From Luteococcus sanguinis (lineage in GTDB: Bacteria > Actinomycetota > Actinomycetes > Propionibacteriales > Propionibacteriaceae): a stretch of DNA of 64,000 nt. The stretch covers positions 186,001 to 250,000 of the forward strand of contig NZ_BAAAKI010000004.1 in the NCBI RefSeq assembly GCF_039527675.1, in the 5' to 3' direction. Position numbers and translations under genes: made by a program. Positions 42,680 to 51,646 of the stretch are shown one piece after another. The number at the start of each line of letters is the position of its first letter. Positions within the stretch are counted from its first letter, which is position 1. The notes below the pieces were generated by a model. It was not told where the DNA came from. It did no database searches and saw only the letters and a program-made list of their open reading frames with translations.

Positions 42680-44026
42680 ATGAGCCATGCCGTGAACGAC
42701 ACCACCGACCTGTACGCGCAGGCCGGCGACGAGACGCCCGACAAGGTGTACCTCACCCAGGGCTCCGACTGGGACGACATCGTCAACGAGCAGTCCGAGC
42801 GCTCCGACGAGACGATCGTCGTCAACTTCGGCCCGCACCACCCCTCGACGCACGGCGTGCTGCGCCTGATCCTCGAGCTCGACGGTGAGACGGTCGTCTC
42901 GCTGCGCCCGGGCGTCGGCTTCCTGCACACGGGCATCGAGAAGAACATGGAGTACCGCACCTGGACCCAGGGCGTCACCTACATCACCCGCGCCAACTAC
43001 GTGGCCAGCATCTTCAACGAGGCCGCCTACTGCCTCGGGGTGGAGAAGCTGCTGCGCATCGAGGTGCCGGAGCGCGCGCAGATCATGCGCGTGATGGTGA
43101 TGGAGGTCAACCGGATCGCCTCCCACCTGATCGCGGTGGGCACGGGTGGCCTGGAGCTCGGCGCCTCCTCGGTGGCCGAAGTCGGCCTGCGTGAGCGCGA
43201 GATCTGCCTGGAGTTCCTGCAGGCCGTCACCGGCCTGCGCATGAACAACGCCTACATCCGCCCCGGCGGTGTGGCCGTCGACATGCCCGAGGACGGGCTG
43301 GACCGCCTGCGTGAGCTGGTGGCCCGGATGGACAAGTACCTGCCCGAGCTGGCCAGCTTCTGCAACGAGAACCCGGTCTTCCGCGCCCGTACGGTCAACG
43401 TCGGGATGCTCGACCTGAGCACCGCGATGGCACTGGGTGTCACCGGCCCCTCGTTGCGTGGCTGCGGCTACCCCTGGGACCTGCGCAAGACGCAGCCCTA
43501 CTCCGGCTACGAGAACTACGAGTTCGACGTGCCCACCTGGGACAACCCCGACTGCTACGGACGCTTCCGCATCCGTCTGGAGGAGATGAATCAGTCCGTG
43601 CGCATCCTGCGCCAGGTCATCACCAAGTTGGAGGCCACCGCCGGCCAGCCCGTGATGGTCGCAGACCCGCACATCAAGTGGCCCGCACAGCTCGCACTGG
43701 GCCCCGATGGCCAGGGCAACTCGAACGAGCACATCAAGCACATCATGGGCGAGTCCATGGAGGCGCTGATCCACCATTTCAAGGCCGTCACCGAGGGCTT
43801 CAAGGTACCTGCCGGCCAGATCTACACGGCGGTCGAGGCCCCGGGCGGCGAGCTCGGCATGCACCTCGTCTCCGACGGCGGCACGCGTCCCTTCCGCGCG
43901 CACCTGCGCGACCCAGGCTTCAACCACATGCAGGTGCTTCCCGCCCTCACTGAGGGTGGCCAGCTGGCCGACGTGGTGCCCTGTGTCGCGTCGATCGACC
44001 CCGTCATGGGCGGTGTCGACCGGTGA
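42680..44026 (+). CDS. nuoD: NADH-quinone oxidoreductase subunit D
   Basis: This 448-residue subunit forms the quinone pocket with NuoB. Motifs are NFGPHHPSTHGVLRL (quinone His), PGVGFLHTGIEKNMEYR and the C-terminal end IDPVMGGVDR. I start at ATG 42680, one base after the nuoC stop. Confidence 0.97.
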   Translation: MSHAVNDTTDLYAQAGDETPDKVYLTQGSDWDDIVNEQSERSDETIVVNFGPHHPSTHGVLRLILELDGETVVSLRPGVGFLHTGIEKNMEYRTWTQGVTYITRANYVASIFNEAAYCLGVEKLLRIEVPERAQIMRVMVMEVNRIASHLIAVGTGGLELGASSVAEVGLREREICLEFLQAVTGLRMNNAYIRPGGVAVDMPEDGLDRLRELVARMDKYLPELASFCNENPVFRARTVNVGMLDLSTAMALGVTGPSLRGCGYPWDLRKTQPYSGYENYEFDVPTWDNPDCYGRFRIRLEEMNQSVRILRQVITKLEATAGQPVMVADPHIKWPAQLALGPDGQGNSNEHIKHIMGESMEALIHHFKAVTEGFKVPAGQIYTAVEAPGGELGMHLVSDGGTRPFRAHLRDPGFNHMQVLPALTEGGQLADVVPCVASIDPVMGGVDR

Positions 44027-44039
44027 TCGCCCTCACAGT

Positions 44040-44057
44040 AGGGGGGATGACCCCCCT
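44040..44057 (+). other. Hairpin in the nuoD-nuoE spacer
   Basis: AGGGGGG and CCCCCCT form a 7-bp stem with an ATGA loop, in the only long spacer (121 bases) of the nuo operon before nuoN. It may attenuate or process the transcript. Confidence 0.45.
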
Positions 44058-44147
44058 CCAAACCCCCGTAGCACTCGTGCGCACCGCTCCCCGCAGGCTC
44101 GGAGCTGCACTCGTGTCAGGAATTGAACTCAAGAGGAGCTCCAACTG

Positions 44148-44897
44148 ATGAGTGGCCACGAATTCCAGTCACACTTCGAGGTCTCGGGCGACGTCGACCA
44201 CACCGACCAGTCCACGAGCCTCACCGAGGCGAATGTCCAGGAGATGCGCTACATCCTCGACCGCTACCCCCAACCGCGCTCGGCGATCATGCCGATGCTG
44301 CACTACGTGCAGTCCGTGGACGGACGCATCAGCCCCGCGGGCGTGCAGGTCGTCGCCGAACTGGTGGGCGTGAGCGAGGCGCAGGTCAACGGCGTCGCGA
44401 CCTTCTACACGATGTACAAGCGTCGCCCGGCCGGCACCCAGCACGTCGGTGTCTGCGTCACCAGCCTGTGCGCGATCATGGGCGGCGACTACCTGATGGA
44501 CACCTGCGAGAAGCACCTGGGCATCAAGGCGGGGGAGACCACCCCCGACGGCCAGATCTCGCTGGAGGCCGTCGAGTGCAATGCGGCCTGCGACTTCGCG
44601 CCGGTGATGATGGTCAACTGGGAGTTCATGGACAACATGACCCCCGACACGGCCGTCGACCTGCTCGACAAGCTGCGCAGCGGTGAAGAGGTCCACTCCA
44701 CCCGCGGCGCGAAGATCACCAGCTGGAAGGAGGCCGAGCGAGTACTCGCCGGCTTCCCCGACGGACGGGCCGACGAGGGCCCCACCGCAGGCCACGCATC
44801 GCTGACCGGCCTGAACATCGCGCGTGAGCGTGGTTGGGGGGCGCCCGACCCGGCGTCCATCCCCGCGCCCGAGCCCAAGCCGGAGGAGCAGAAGTGA
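44148..44897 (+). CDS. nuoE: NADH-quinone oxidoreductase subunit E
   Basis: This 249-residue 2Fe-2S subunit belongs to the NADH module. Cluster ligands are in HVGVCVTSLCAIMGG and VECNAACDFAPVMMVN. The C-terminal 50 residues form a Pro- and charge-rich tail. It is preceded by AGAGGAGCTCC. The stop overlaps the GTG start of nuoF. Confidence 0.96.
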   Translation: MSGHEFQSHFEVSGDVDHTDQSTSLTEANVQEMRYILDRYPQPRSAIMPMLHYVQSVDGRISPAGVQVVAELVGVSEAQVNGVATFYTMYKRRPAGTQHVGVCVTSLCAIMGGDYLMDTCEKHLGIKAGETTPDGQISLEAVECNAACDFAPVMMVNWEFMDNMTPDTAVDLLDKLRSGEEVHSTRGAKITSWKEAERVLAGFPDGRADEGPTAGHASLTGLNIARERGWGAPDPASIPAPEPKPEEQK

Positions 44898-46216
44898 CCG
44901 ACCTGATCTCTCCCGTCCTCACCGCCAACTGGGGCGAACAGCGCTCCTGGAAGCTGGGTGTGTACGAGTCGCAGGGTGGCTACAAGGCCCTGCGCACCGC
45001 GCTCGGCATGGCACCGGACGACGTGACGAACCTCGTCAAGGACGCCAACCTGCGCGGCCGGGGCGGCGCCGGCTTCCCCGCCGGTGTCAAGTGGGGATTC
45101 CTGCCCAAGGACAACCCGAACCCCCGTTACCTCGTCGTCAATGCCGACGAGTCGGAGCCGGGTACCTGCAAGGACATCCCATTGATGATGGCCACCCCGC
45201 ACACGCTGCTGGAGGGCATCATCATCGCCTGCTACGCGTTCAACTCCCACCACGCCTTCATCTACTGCCGCGGCGAGGTGCTGCACCCGATCCGTCGCCT
45301 GCAGCAGGCCGTCCGTGAGGCCTACTCAGCCGGATACGCGGGCAAGAACATCCTGGGCACTGGCTTCGACCTGGAGATCACCGTGCACGCCGGAGCAGGC
45401 GCGTACATCTGTGGCGAGGAGACCGCGCTGCTGTCTGCGCTCGAGGGCACCCGTGGCCAGCCCCGCCTGAAGCCCCCCTTCCCCGCCGTCGCCGGCCTCT
45501 ACGCATGCCCGACGATCGTGAACAACGTCGAGACCATCGCCTCGGTTCCCTCGATCATCAACAACGGCGCCAACTGGTTCCAGGCCATGGGCACCGAGAA
45601 GTCCAAGGGCTTCACGCTCTACTCGGTCTCCGGTCACGTGAAGAACCCCGGCCAGTTCGAATCGCCGATGGGCATCACGATGCGGGAGCTGATCGACCTG
45701 GCCGGTGGCATCCGCGACGGACACCAGCTCAAGTTCTTCTGCCCCGGCGGTGCGTCGGCCCCCATCCTGACGGCCGACGACATCGACGTCGCGATGGACT
45801 ACGAGTCGCTGGCCGCCAAGGGCACGATGCTCGGCTCGAAGGCCATCCAGGTCTTCGACGAGACCACCTCGGCCGTGCGTGCGGCGCTGCGTTACATGGA
45901 GTTCTTCAAGCACGAGTCGTGCGGCAAGTGCTCACCCTGCCGCGAGGGGTCGTGGTGGACCACCCAGATCATGCAGCGCATCGAGCGCGGTGAGGGCCAG
46001 CCCGGGGACGTCGACAAGTTGATCGACGTGACGGGCAATGTCGCCGGCCGCAGCTTCTGCCTGCTGGGTGACTCCTTCGCGATGATGCTCAACGGCTACA
46101 TCAGCAAGTTCCGGGACGAGTTCGAGGCGGGCTGCAATGGCACCCCGGCGTGGGAGCTCTTCCCCTACGAGAAGTCGGCGATCTTCCCGGTCGCGTCACA
46201 AGGAGGCCACGCATGA
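44894..46216 (+). CDS. nuoF: NADH-quinone oxidoreductase subunit F
   Basis: This 440-residue subunit holds FMN and the NADH site. Motifs are GRGGAGFPAGVKW and GAGAYICGEETALL (NADH/FMN) and the 4Fe-4S loop ESCGKCSPCREG with a later Cys (SFCLLG). The start is GTG 44894, overlapping the nuoE stop. Confidence 0.97.
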   Translation: MTDLISPVLTANWGEQRSWKLGVYESQGGYKALRTALGMAPDDVTNLVKDANLRGRGGAGFPAGVKWGFLPKDNPNPRYLVVNADESEPGTCKDIPLMMATPHTLLEGIIIACYAFNSHHAFIYCRGEVLHPIRRLQQAVREAYSAGYAGKNILGTGFDLEITVHAGAGAYICGEETALLSALEGTRGQPRLKPPFPAVAGLYACPTIVNNVETIASVPSIINNGANWFQAMGTEKSKGFTLYSVSGHVKNPGQFESPMGITMRELIDLAGGIRDGHQLKFFCPGGASAPILTADDIDVAMDYESLAAKGTMLGSKAIQVFDETTSAVRAALRYMEFFKHESCGKCSPCREGSWWTTQIMQRIERGEGQPGDVDKLIDVTGNVAGRSFCLLGDSFAMMLNGYISKFRDEFEAGCNGTPAWELFPYEKSAIFPVASQGGHA

Positions 46217-48638
46217 GCACCGACGTCGCTCCGAAGCAGGAAGAGGTCAGCCTCGTCATCGACGGCGTCGAGGTCAGCGTCCCCAAGGGTTCGCTGGTCA
46301 TCCGCGCCGCCGAGAAGGTCGGCATCGCCATCCCACGCTTCTGTGACCACCCGCTGCTTGAGCCGGCGGGCTCCTGCCGCCAGTGCCTGGTCGAGGTGCC
46401 CGACATGGGCAACGGACGCGGCATGCCGAAGCCGCAGGCCGCGTGCACCATGGAGGTCGCGCCCGGGATGCAGGTCAAGACCGGGCACACCAGCGAGGTC
46501 GCGGCCAAGGCGAATGCGGGCAACATCGAGTTCCTGCTGCTCAACCACCCACTGGACTGCCCGATCTGCGACAAGGGCGGCGAGTGCCCCTTGCAGAACC
46601 AGGCGATGGCCAATGGTGCCGCCGAGTCCCGCTTCCATGACCTGAAGCGCACCTTCCCCAAGCCGGTGAACATCTCGGCGCAGATCCTGCTCGACCGCGA
46701 GCGCTGCGTGTTGTGTGCACGCTGCACCCGCTTCAGCGAGCAGATCGCCGGTGACCCCTTCATCGCGCTCGTCGAACGCGGGGCCCTGCAGCAGGTGGGC
46801 AACTTCGAAGCGCAGCCCTTCGATTCCTACTTCTCGGGAAATGTCATCCAGATCTGCCCCGTCGGTGCCCTCACCAGCGCCGCCTACCGTTTCCAGGCCC
46901 GTCCGTTCGACCTCGTCAGTGTGACCACCACCTGTGAACACTGCGCGGCCGGCTGCGAGCTGCGCTCCGACCAGCGTCACTTCCAGGTGAAGCGACGCCT
47001 CGCCGGTGACGCGCCAGAGGTGAATGAGGAGTGGAACTGCGACAAGGGTCGCTTCGCCTTCACCTACGCCCGCGGCACCGACCGGGTCACCACCCCGCTG
47101 GTGCGTCGCAATGGCGTGCTGGAGCCCGCGAGCTGGCCCGAGGCGATCGATGCCGCGGTGACCGGCCTCAAGGCCGCCGGCAACAGCGTCGGCGTGCTGA
47201 CCGGCGGCCGTCTGCTGGCCGAGACCGCCTACGCCTACGGACGTTTCGCCCGCGGCGTGCTGGGCACCAATGACATTGACTTCCGCTCCCGCCCGCTCAG
47301 CGCGGAGGAGACGGGCTTCCTGGCCTCCCGCGTCGCGGGGCGCACGCTGGCCGACTCGGTGACCTACACCGACCTCGAGGCCGCGAAGAAGGTCGTCCTC
47401 GTCTGCTTCGAGCCCGAGGATGAGAGCCCGATCGTCTTCTTGCGCCTGCGCAAGGCCTTCCGCAAGAACAAGCTCGAGGTCCAGACGGTCGGCTCCCTGA
47501 TCTCCCGTGGCTCCCGCAAGCTGGGAGCGACGCTGGTGCCAGCCACCCCGGGTGCCGAGGCCTCGGTCGTCTCCGGTCTGGCGGCCGACGCGGGCACGAT
47601 CATCCTGGTGGGGGAGCGGGCCGCGACCAGCGCCGGAACGTTGACCGCGGTGGCCGAACTGGCCGACCGCACCGGTGCCCGGCTCGCGTGGATCCCGCGC
47701 CGCGCCGGTGACATGGGCGCGATCGAGGCCGGCTGCCTGCCGAACCTGCTGCCCGGTGGACGTCAGGTCGGCGACNNNNNNNNNNNNNNNNNNNNNNGCG
47801 CGTCGACGTCCAGGCCACCTGGGGCGTCCAGCAGCTGCCGATCCAGCCGGGCCGTGACGCCGAGCAGATGCTCGCCGCCGCCGCAACCGGCGAGCTCGCC
47901 GCCTTGGTCGTCGCCGGGCTCGAACCCGCCGACTTCGCGGACCCCGCCACCGCGCGGGCCGGCCTGGAGGCTGCCGGTTTCGTCGTGAGCCTCGAGCAGC
48001 GTCTCAGCGAGGTGACCGAGCGCGCCGATGTGGTGTTCCCGGTGGCCCTGGTCGAGGAGCAGTCGGGCAGCTTCGTGAACTGGGAGCACCGCGTCCGTCC
48101 GGTGCAGGTGGTCAACACCCAGTCGAACCAGCCGATGACCGACATCCGCGTGCTCGCCGCCCTCGCCGATGCCATGGGAAGCCCGCTGGGCTTCCGCACC
48201 GCCGGCAAGGCTGCAGCCTCCGCCGCCGAGCTCTCGGGCTGGGAGGGCGGCCGCGCGCAGCTGGCCCCCGCCGCGGCGCCCCATGCCTCCGCTGGAGAGG
48301 ATGACGTGGTGCTCGCCACGTGGCGGGTGCTGCTCGACGACGCCGCCGGCACCGACAACGAGCCGAACCTGATGGCCACCGCCCCCGTACCCGTCGCCAA
48401 GGTCTCCCCGAACACCGCCGCGGCCAAGGGTCTCGCGGTCGGTGGACGGGTTGCCGTGAGCGGCCCCCGCGGGAGCATCGAGCTCCCGGTCGTGGTGGTC
48501 GAGGGAATGCTCGACAACGTGGTGTGGGTGCCCTCCAACAGTGGCGCCGTCGTTTCCGAACAGCTGGGCGCCGCCGGCGACCTGGTCCGTCTGGACGCGC
48601 GTGACGCGCGTACCGGTTTGGTTGGAGGTGTGGCATGA
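46213..48638 (+). CDS. nuoG: NADH-quinone oxidoreductase subunit G (contains gap)
   Basis: This is the large Fe-S subunit of the NADH module. It has a 2Fe-2S ferredoxin domain (FCDHPLLEPAGSCRQC), the HPLDCPICDKGGECPLQ and CVLCARCTRF clusters, and TTCEHCAAGCEL, then a molybdopterin-oxidoreductase-like domain. A 22-N gap after GGRQVGD interrupts it. The frame before the gap and the frame after it (RVDVQATWGV) differ by the stated length, so the gap size is wrong by at least one base; the homologous spacing fits about 7-8 residues. Confidence 0.93.
47776..47797. other. Assembly gap (22 N) inside nuoG
   Basis: The run of N lies within the C-terminal domain of NuoG. Confidence 0.98.
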
Positions 48639-49954
48639 CGCCACTGGACTCGTCCACCATCTACGCGGCCGATCCCTGGTGGATCGCGCTCATCAAGGTC
48701 GTCGTCATCTTCACCCTGCAGTTGCTGTGGTGCTTGTTCAATGTGTGGTTCATGCGCCGCGTGCTGGGCAAGATGCAGAACCGCAAGGGCCCGATCATGA
48801 ACTCCCCGGGCGGTCTGCTGCAGGCCATCGGTGACGGTATGAAGCTGCTGTTCAAGGAGACCTTCGTCCCCGAGAACACCGACAAGGTCGTCTACAACCT
48901 GGCCCCGATCATCGCCGGCATGTGCGCCTTCGCCCCCTGGGCGGTCATCCCGCTCGGAGGCGAGGTGACGATGTTCGGCCACGTCACCCGTCTGCAGGTC
49001 ACCGACCTTCCCGTCGCGGTGCTGTTCACGCTGGCCACCGGCTCGATGGCCATCTACGGGCTGGTGCTGGCCGGTTGGTCGTCCAACAACTCCTACTCGC
49101 TGCTCGGCGGCCTGCGCGCCTCCGCGCAGATGATCTCCTATGAGGTCGCGATGGGCCTCTCGCTGGTGGCGGTGTTCATGACCGCCGGGTCGATGTCCAC
49201 CTCCGAGATCGTGGAGAAGCAGGCCGCGCACATCGCGCCCTTCGGCGTCGACATCCCACTGCCGGGCTGGTACGCCCTGCTGCTGATCCCGAGCCTGTGC
49301 GTGTACTTCATCTCGATCCTCGCCGAGTCGAACACCCCGCCCTTCGACCTCACCGAGGCCGAGCAGGAACTCGTCTCCGGCTACGCCACCGAGTACAACG
49401 GCTTCCGCTACGGCACCTACTACCTGGCCGAGTTCATCCACATGGCCACCTTGTCGGCGCTGTGCGTGACGCTCTTCTTCGGCGGCTACCGCGCCCCCTT
49501 CCCGTTCAACATGATCGAGTCGATCGACCGTGGCTGGTGGGGCCTGCTGTGGTTCTTCCTGAAGACGCAGATCATGATCTTCTGCCTGATCTGGTGCCGT
49601 GGTGCGCTGCCGCGCTTCCGCTACGACCAGTTCATGGGCATCGGCTGGAAGAGGCTGATCCCGGTCTCGCTGATCTGGACCGTCTTCGTCACCTTCCTGC
49701 TCGCCGCACGCAACACCGACAGCCAGACCACCCGCTTTGTGCTGTGGGGAATCATGGCGGTCGTCGCCCTGGCGCTGGTCTCCTGGCTCTTCCTGGGTGC
49801 TCCCGCAGCGGAGGATCCCGAGCCGCTGCCCGAGACCTTCGACGCCTTCGCCGGTGGCTACCCCGTTCCGCCGCTGCCGGGGGAGACCCTGCCGGGTACT
49901 CCCACCGTGGTGCGCGACCTGGACGCCGAGATCAAGAACGGAGTTGACGCCTGA
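48635..49954 (+). CDS. nuoH: NADH-quinone oxidoreductase subunit H
   Basis: This 439-residue membrane subunit lies at the junction of the quinone site and the membrane arm, with eight or nine helices. Conserved loops are GPIMNSPGGLLQAIGDGMKL, ESNTPPFDLTEAEQELVSGY and RGALPRFRYDQFMGIGWK. The C-terminal 50 residues are a soluble Pro-rich extension. Confidence 0.96.
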   Translation: MTPLDSSTIYAADPWWIALIKVVVIFTLQLLWCLFNVWFMRRVLGKMQNRKGPIMNSPGGLLQAIGDGMKLLFKETFVPENTDKVVYNLAPIIAGMCAFAPWAVIPLGGEVTMFGHVTRLQVTDLPVAVLFTLATGSMAIYGLVLAGWSSNNSYSLLGGLRASAQMISYEVAMGLSLVAVFMTAGSMSTSEIVEKQAAHIAPFGVDIPLPGWYALLLIPSLCVYFISILAESNTPPFDLTEAEQELVSGYATEYNGFRYGTYYLAEFIHMATLSALCVTLFFGGYRAPFPFNMIESIDRGWWGLLWFFLKTQIMIFCLIWCRGALPRFRYDQFMGIGWKRLIPVSLIWTVFVTFLLAARNTDSQTTRFVLWGIMAVVALALVSWLFLGAPAAEDPEPLPETFDAFAGGYPVPPLPGETLPGTPTVVRDLDAEIKNGVDA

Positions 49955-50535
49955 TGGGCTTCCTCGATCAGTGGGCCGGTTTCGGCATCACTTTCCGGAC
50001 GATGTTCCGAAAGACCTTCACGCAGGGCTACCCGCAGAAGGGCAAGGAGAAGGTCTTCGCCCCCCGCTTCCACGGCCGCCACCAGCTCAATCGCTGGCCC
50101 GACGGTTTGGAGAAGTGCGTCGGTTGTGAGCTGTGCGCCTGGGCCTGCCCGGCGGACGCGATCTACGTGGAGGCCGCCGACAACACCGATGCCGAGCGCT
50201 TCTCGCCCGGCGAGCGGTACGGACGCGTCTACCAGATCAACTATCTGCGCTGCATCTTCTGCGGCATGTGCATCGAGGCCTGCCCGACGCGCGCGCTCAC
50301 GATGACCAATGAGTTCAAGCTCGCCGATCGCTCCCGCGAGGTGCTGATCTACGAGAAGGACCGCCTGCTCGCCCCGCTGCTGCCCGGCATGGAGCAGCCC
50401 CCGCACCCGCGCCGTCTGGGTGACGACGAGAAGGACTACTTCCTCGGGCTGCCCGCCACCGGACAGCCCGACGTCCGCACCGCAGCCACCGCACCGAACG
50501 CCGCCGGCGCGACTTCCTCGGGAGCCACGAAATGA
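49954..50535 (+). CDS. nuoI: NADH-quinone oxidoreductase subunit I
   Basis: This 193-residue ferredoxin-like subunit has two 4Fe-4S motifs, CVGCELCAWACP and CIFCGMCIEACP (clusters N6a and N6b). The tail after residue 150 is Ala/Thr-rich and poorly conserved. Stop and start codons overlap those of its neighbours. Confidence 0.97.
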   Translation: MGFLDQWAGFGITFRTMFRKTFTQGYPQKGKEKVFAPRFHGRHQLNRWPDGLEKCVGCELCAWACPADAIYVEAADNTDAERFSPGERYGRVYQINYLRCIFCGMCIEACPTRALTMTNEFKLADRSREVLIYEKDRLLAPLLPGMEQPPHPRRLGDDEKDYFLGLPATGQPDVRTAATAPNAAGATSSGATK

Positions 50536-51341
50536 CCATGTTGATTCCGCTCGTCACGGCGCAGTCGGTGGCCTTCTGGCTGCTGGCGCCCGTGATGGTG
50601 CTGGGCGCGCTCGGCATCGTGCTGAGCAAGAAGCCCGTGCACTCCGCGCTCTGCCTGGCGCTGGTGATGCTCTGTCTGGCCGTGCAGTACGCGGCACTCG
50701 ATGCGCCATTCCTGTTCGTCGTCCAGATCATCGTCTACACCGGCGCCGTGCTGATGCTCTTCCTGTTCGTGTTGATGCTGGTCGGCATCGACACCACCGA
50801 CACGCTGGTCGAGACCATCAAGGGCCAGCGCTGGGCCGCACTCGTGGCGGTGCTCGGCTTCGCCGTGTTGCTGATCGGTGCGATCGGCAATGCCTTCGTC
50901 GGTGAACCGGTCGGTCTCGACGCCGCCCACGCCGAGCAGGGGGGCAATGTCACCAGCCTCGCGGCGCTCATCTTCACCCGCTATGTCTTCATCTTCGAGG
51001 CGACCGCCGCCCTGCTGATCACCGCCGCGCTGGCCGCCATGGTCTTCGCGCACGGTGAGCAGCTGCGTCCGAAGGTTCGCCAGGCCGGACAGCTCAAGAA
51101 CCGCATGCACAAGTACGCGACCGACGGCGTCCACCCCGGCCCGCTGCCCGCCTCCGGCGTCTACGCCCGCGGGAATGCGATCCAGGCCCCGGCCCTGCTC
51201 CCCGACGGCTCGGTTGCCCCGACCTCGGTCGTCCAGGCACTGGCCGACCGCGGCGTGGTCGAGGACGCCTCGCGTCTGGCCGCTCCCACGGTGGCGACCT
51301 TCAAGGCCATCGAGTCCGTCCACGAGGAGGACGACGAATGA
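50532..51341 (+). CDS. nuoJ: NADH-quinone oxidoreductase subunit J
   Basis: This 269-residue membrane subunit has five helices. The pi-bulge helix segment reads VQIIVYTGAVLMLFLFVLML. The last 80 residues are a cytoplasmic tail absent from short NuoJ proteins. An internal ATG at 50538 is an alternative start. Confidence 0.95.
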   Translation: MTMLIPLVTAQSVAFWLLAPVMVLGALGIVLSKKPVHSALCLALVMLCLAVQYAALDAPFLFVVQIIVYTGAVLMLFLFVLMLVGIDTTDTLVETIKGQRWAALVAVLGFAVLLIGAIGNAFVGEPVGLDAAHAEQGGNVTSLAALIFTRYVFIFEATAALLITAALAAMVFAHGEQLRPKVRQAGQLKNRMHKYATDGVHPGPLPASGVYARGNAIQAPALLPDGSVAPTSVVQALADRGVVEDASRLAAPTVATFKAIESVHEEDDE

Positions 51342-51637
51342 ACCCGAACTACTACCTGGTGCTGAGCGCGCTGCTGTTCTGCATCGGCGTGCTGGGCTTC
51401 CTCGTCCGACGCAATGCGCTGGTCGCCTTCATGTCGATCGAGCTCATGCTCAACTCGGCCAACCTGGCCCTGGTCAACTTCGCCCACGCGAACGGCAACC
51501 TGGACGGACAGGTCGCGACCTTCTTCGTCATGGTCGTCGCCGCCGCCGAGGTCGTCGTCGGCCTGGCCATCATCGTGACCGTCTTCCGATCCCGCCGCTC
51601 GACCTCGGTCGACGACGCGAACCTGCTGAAGTTCTGA
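51338..51637 (+). CDS. nuoK: NADH-quinone oxidoreductase subunit K
   Basis: This is a 99-residue, three-helix proton-channel subunit. Conserved Glu residues lie in MSIELMLNSANLALV and AAAEVVVGLAIIV. Confidence 0.97.
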   Translation: MNPNYYLVLSALLFCIGVLGFLVRRNALVAFMSIELMLNSANLALVNFAHANGNLDGQVATFFVMVVAAAEVVVGLAIIVTVFRSRRSTSVDDANLLKF

Positions 51638-51646
51638 GGTGGCCTG

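Noticed and set aside
46165..49441. Very long minus-strand ORFs opposite nuoG and nuoH
   Set aside because: They mirror the high-GC coding strand and run through the gap. The nuo genes on the plus strand are certain.
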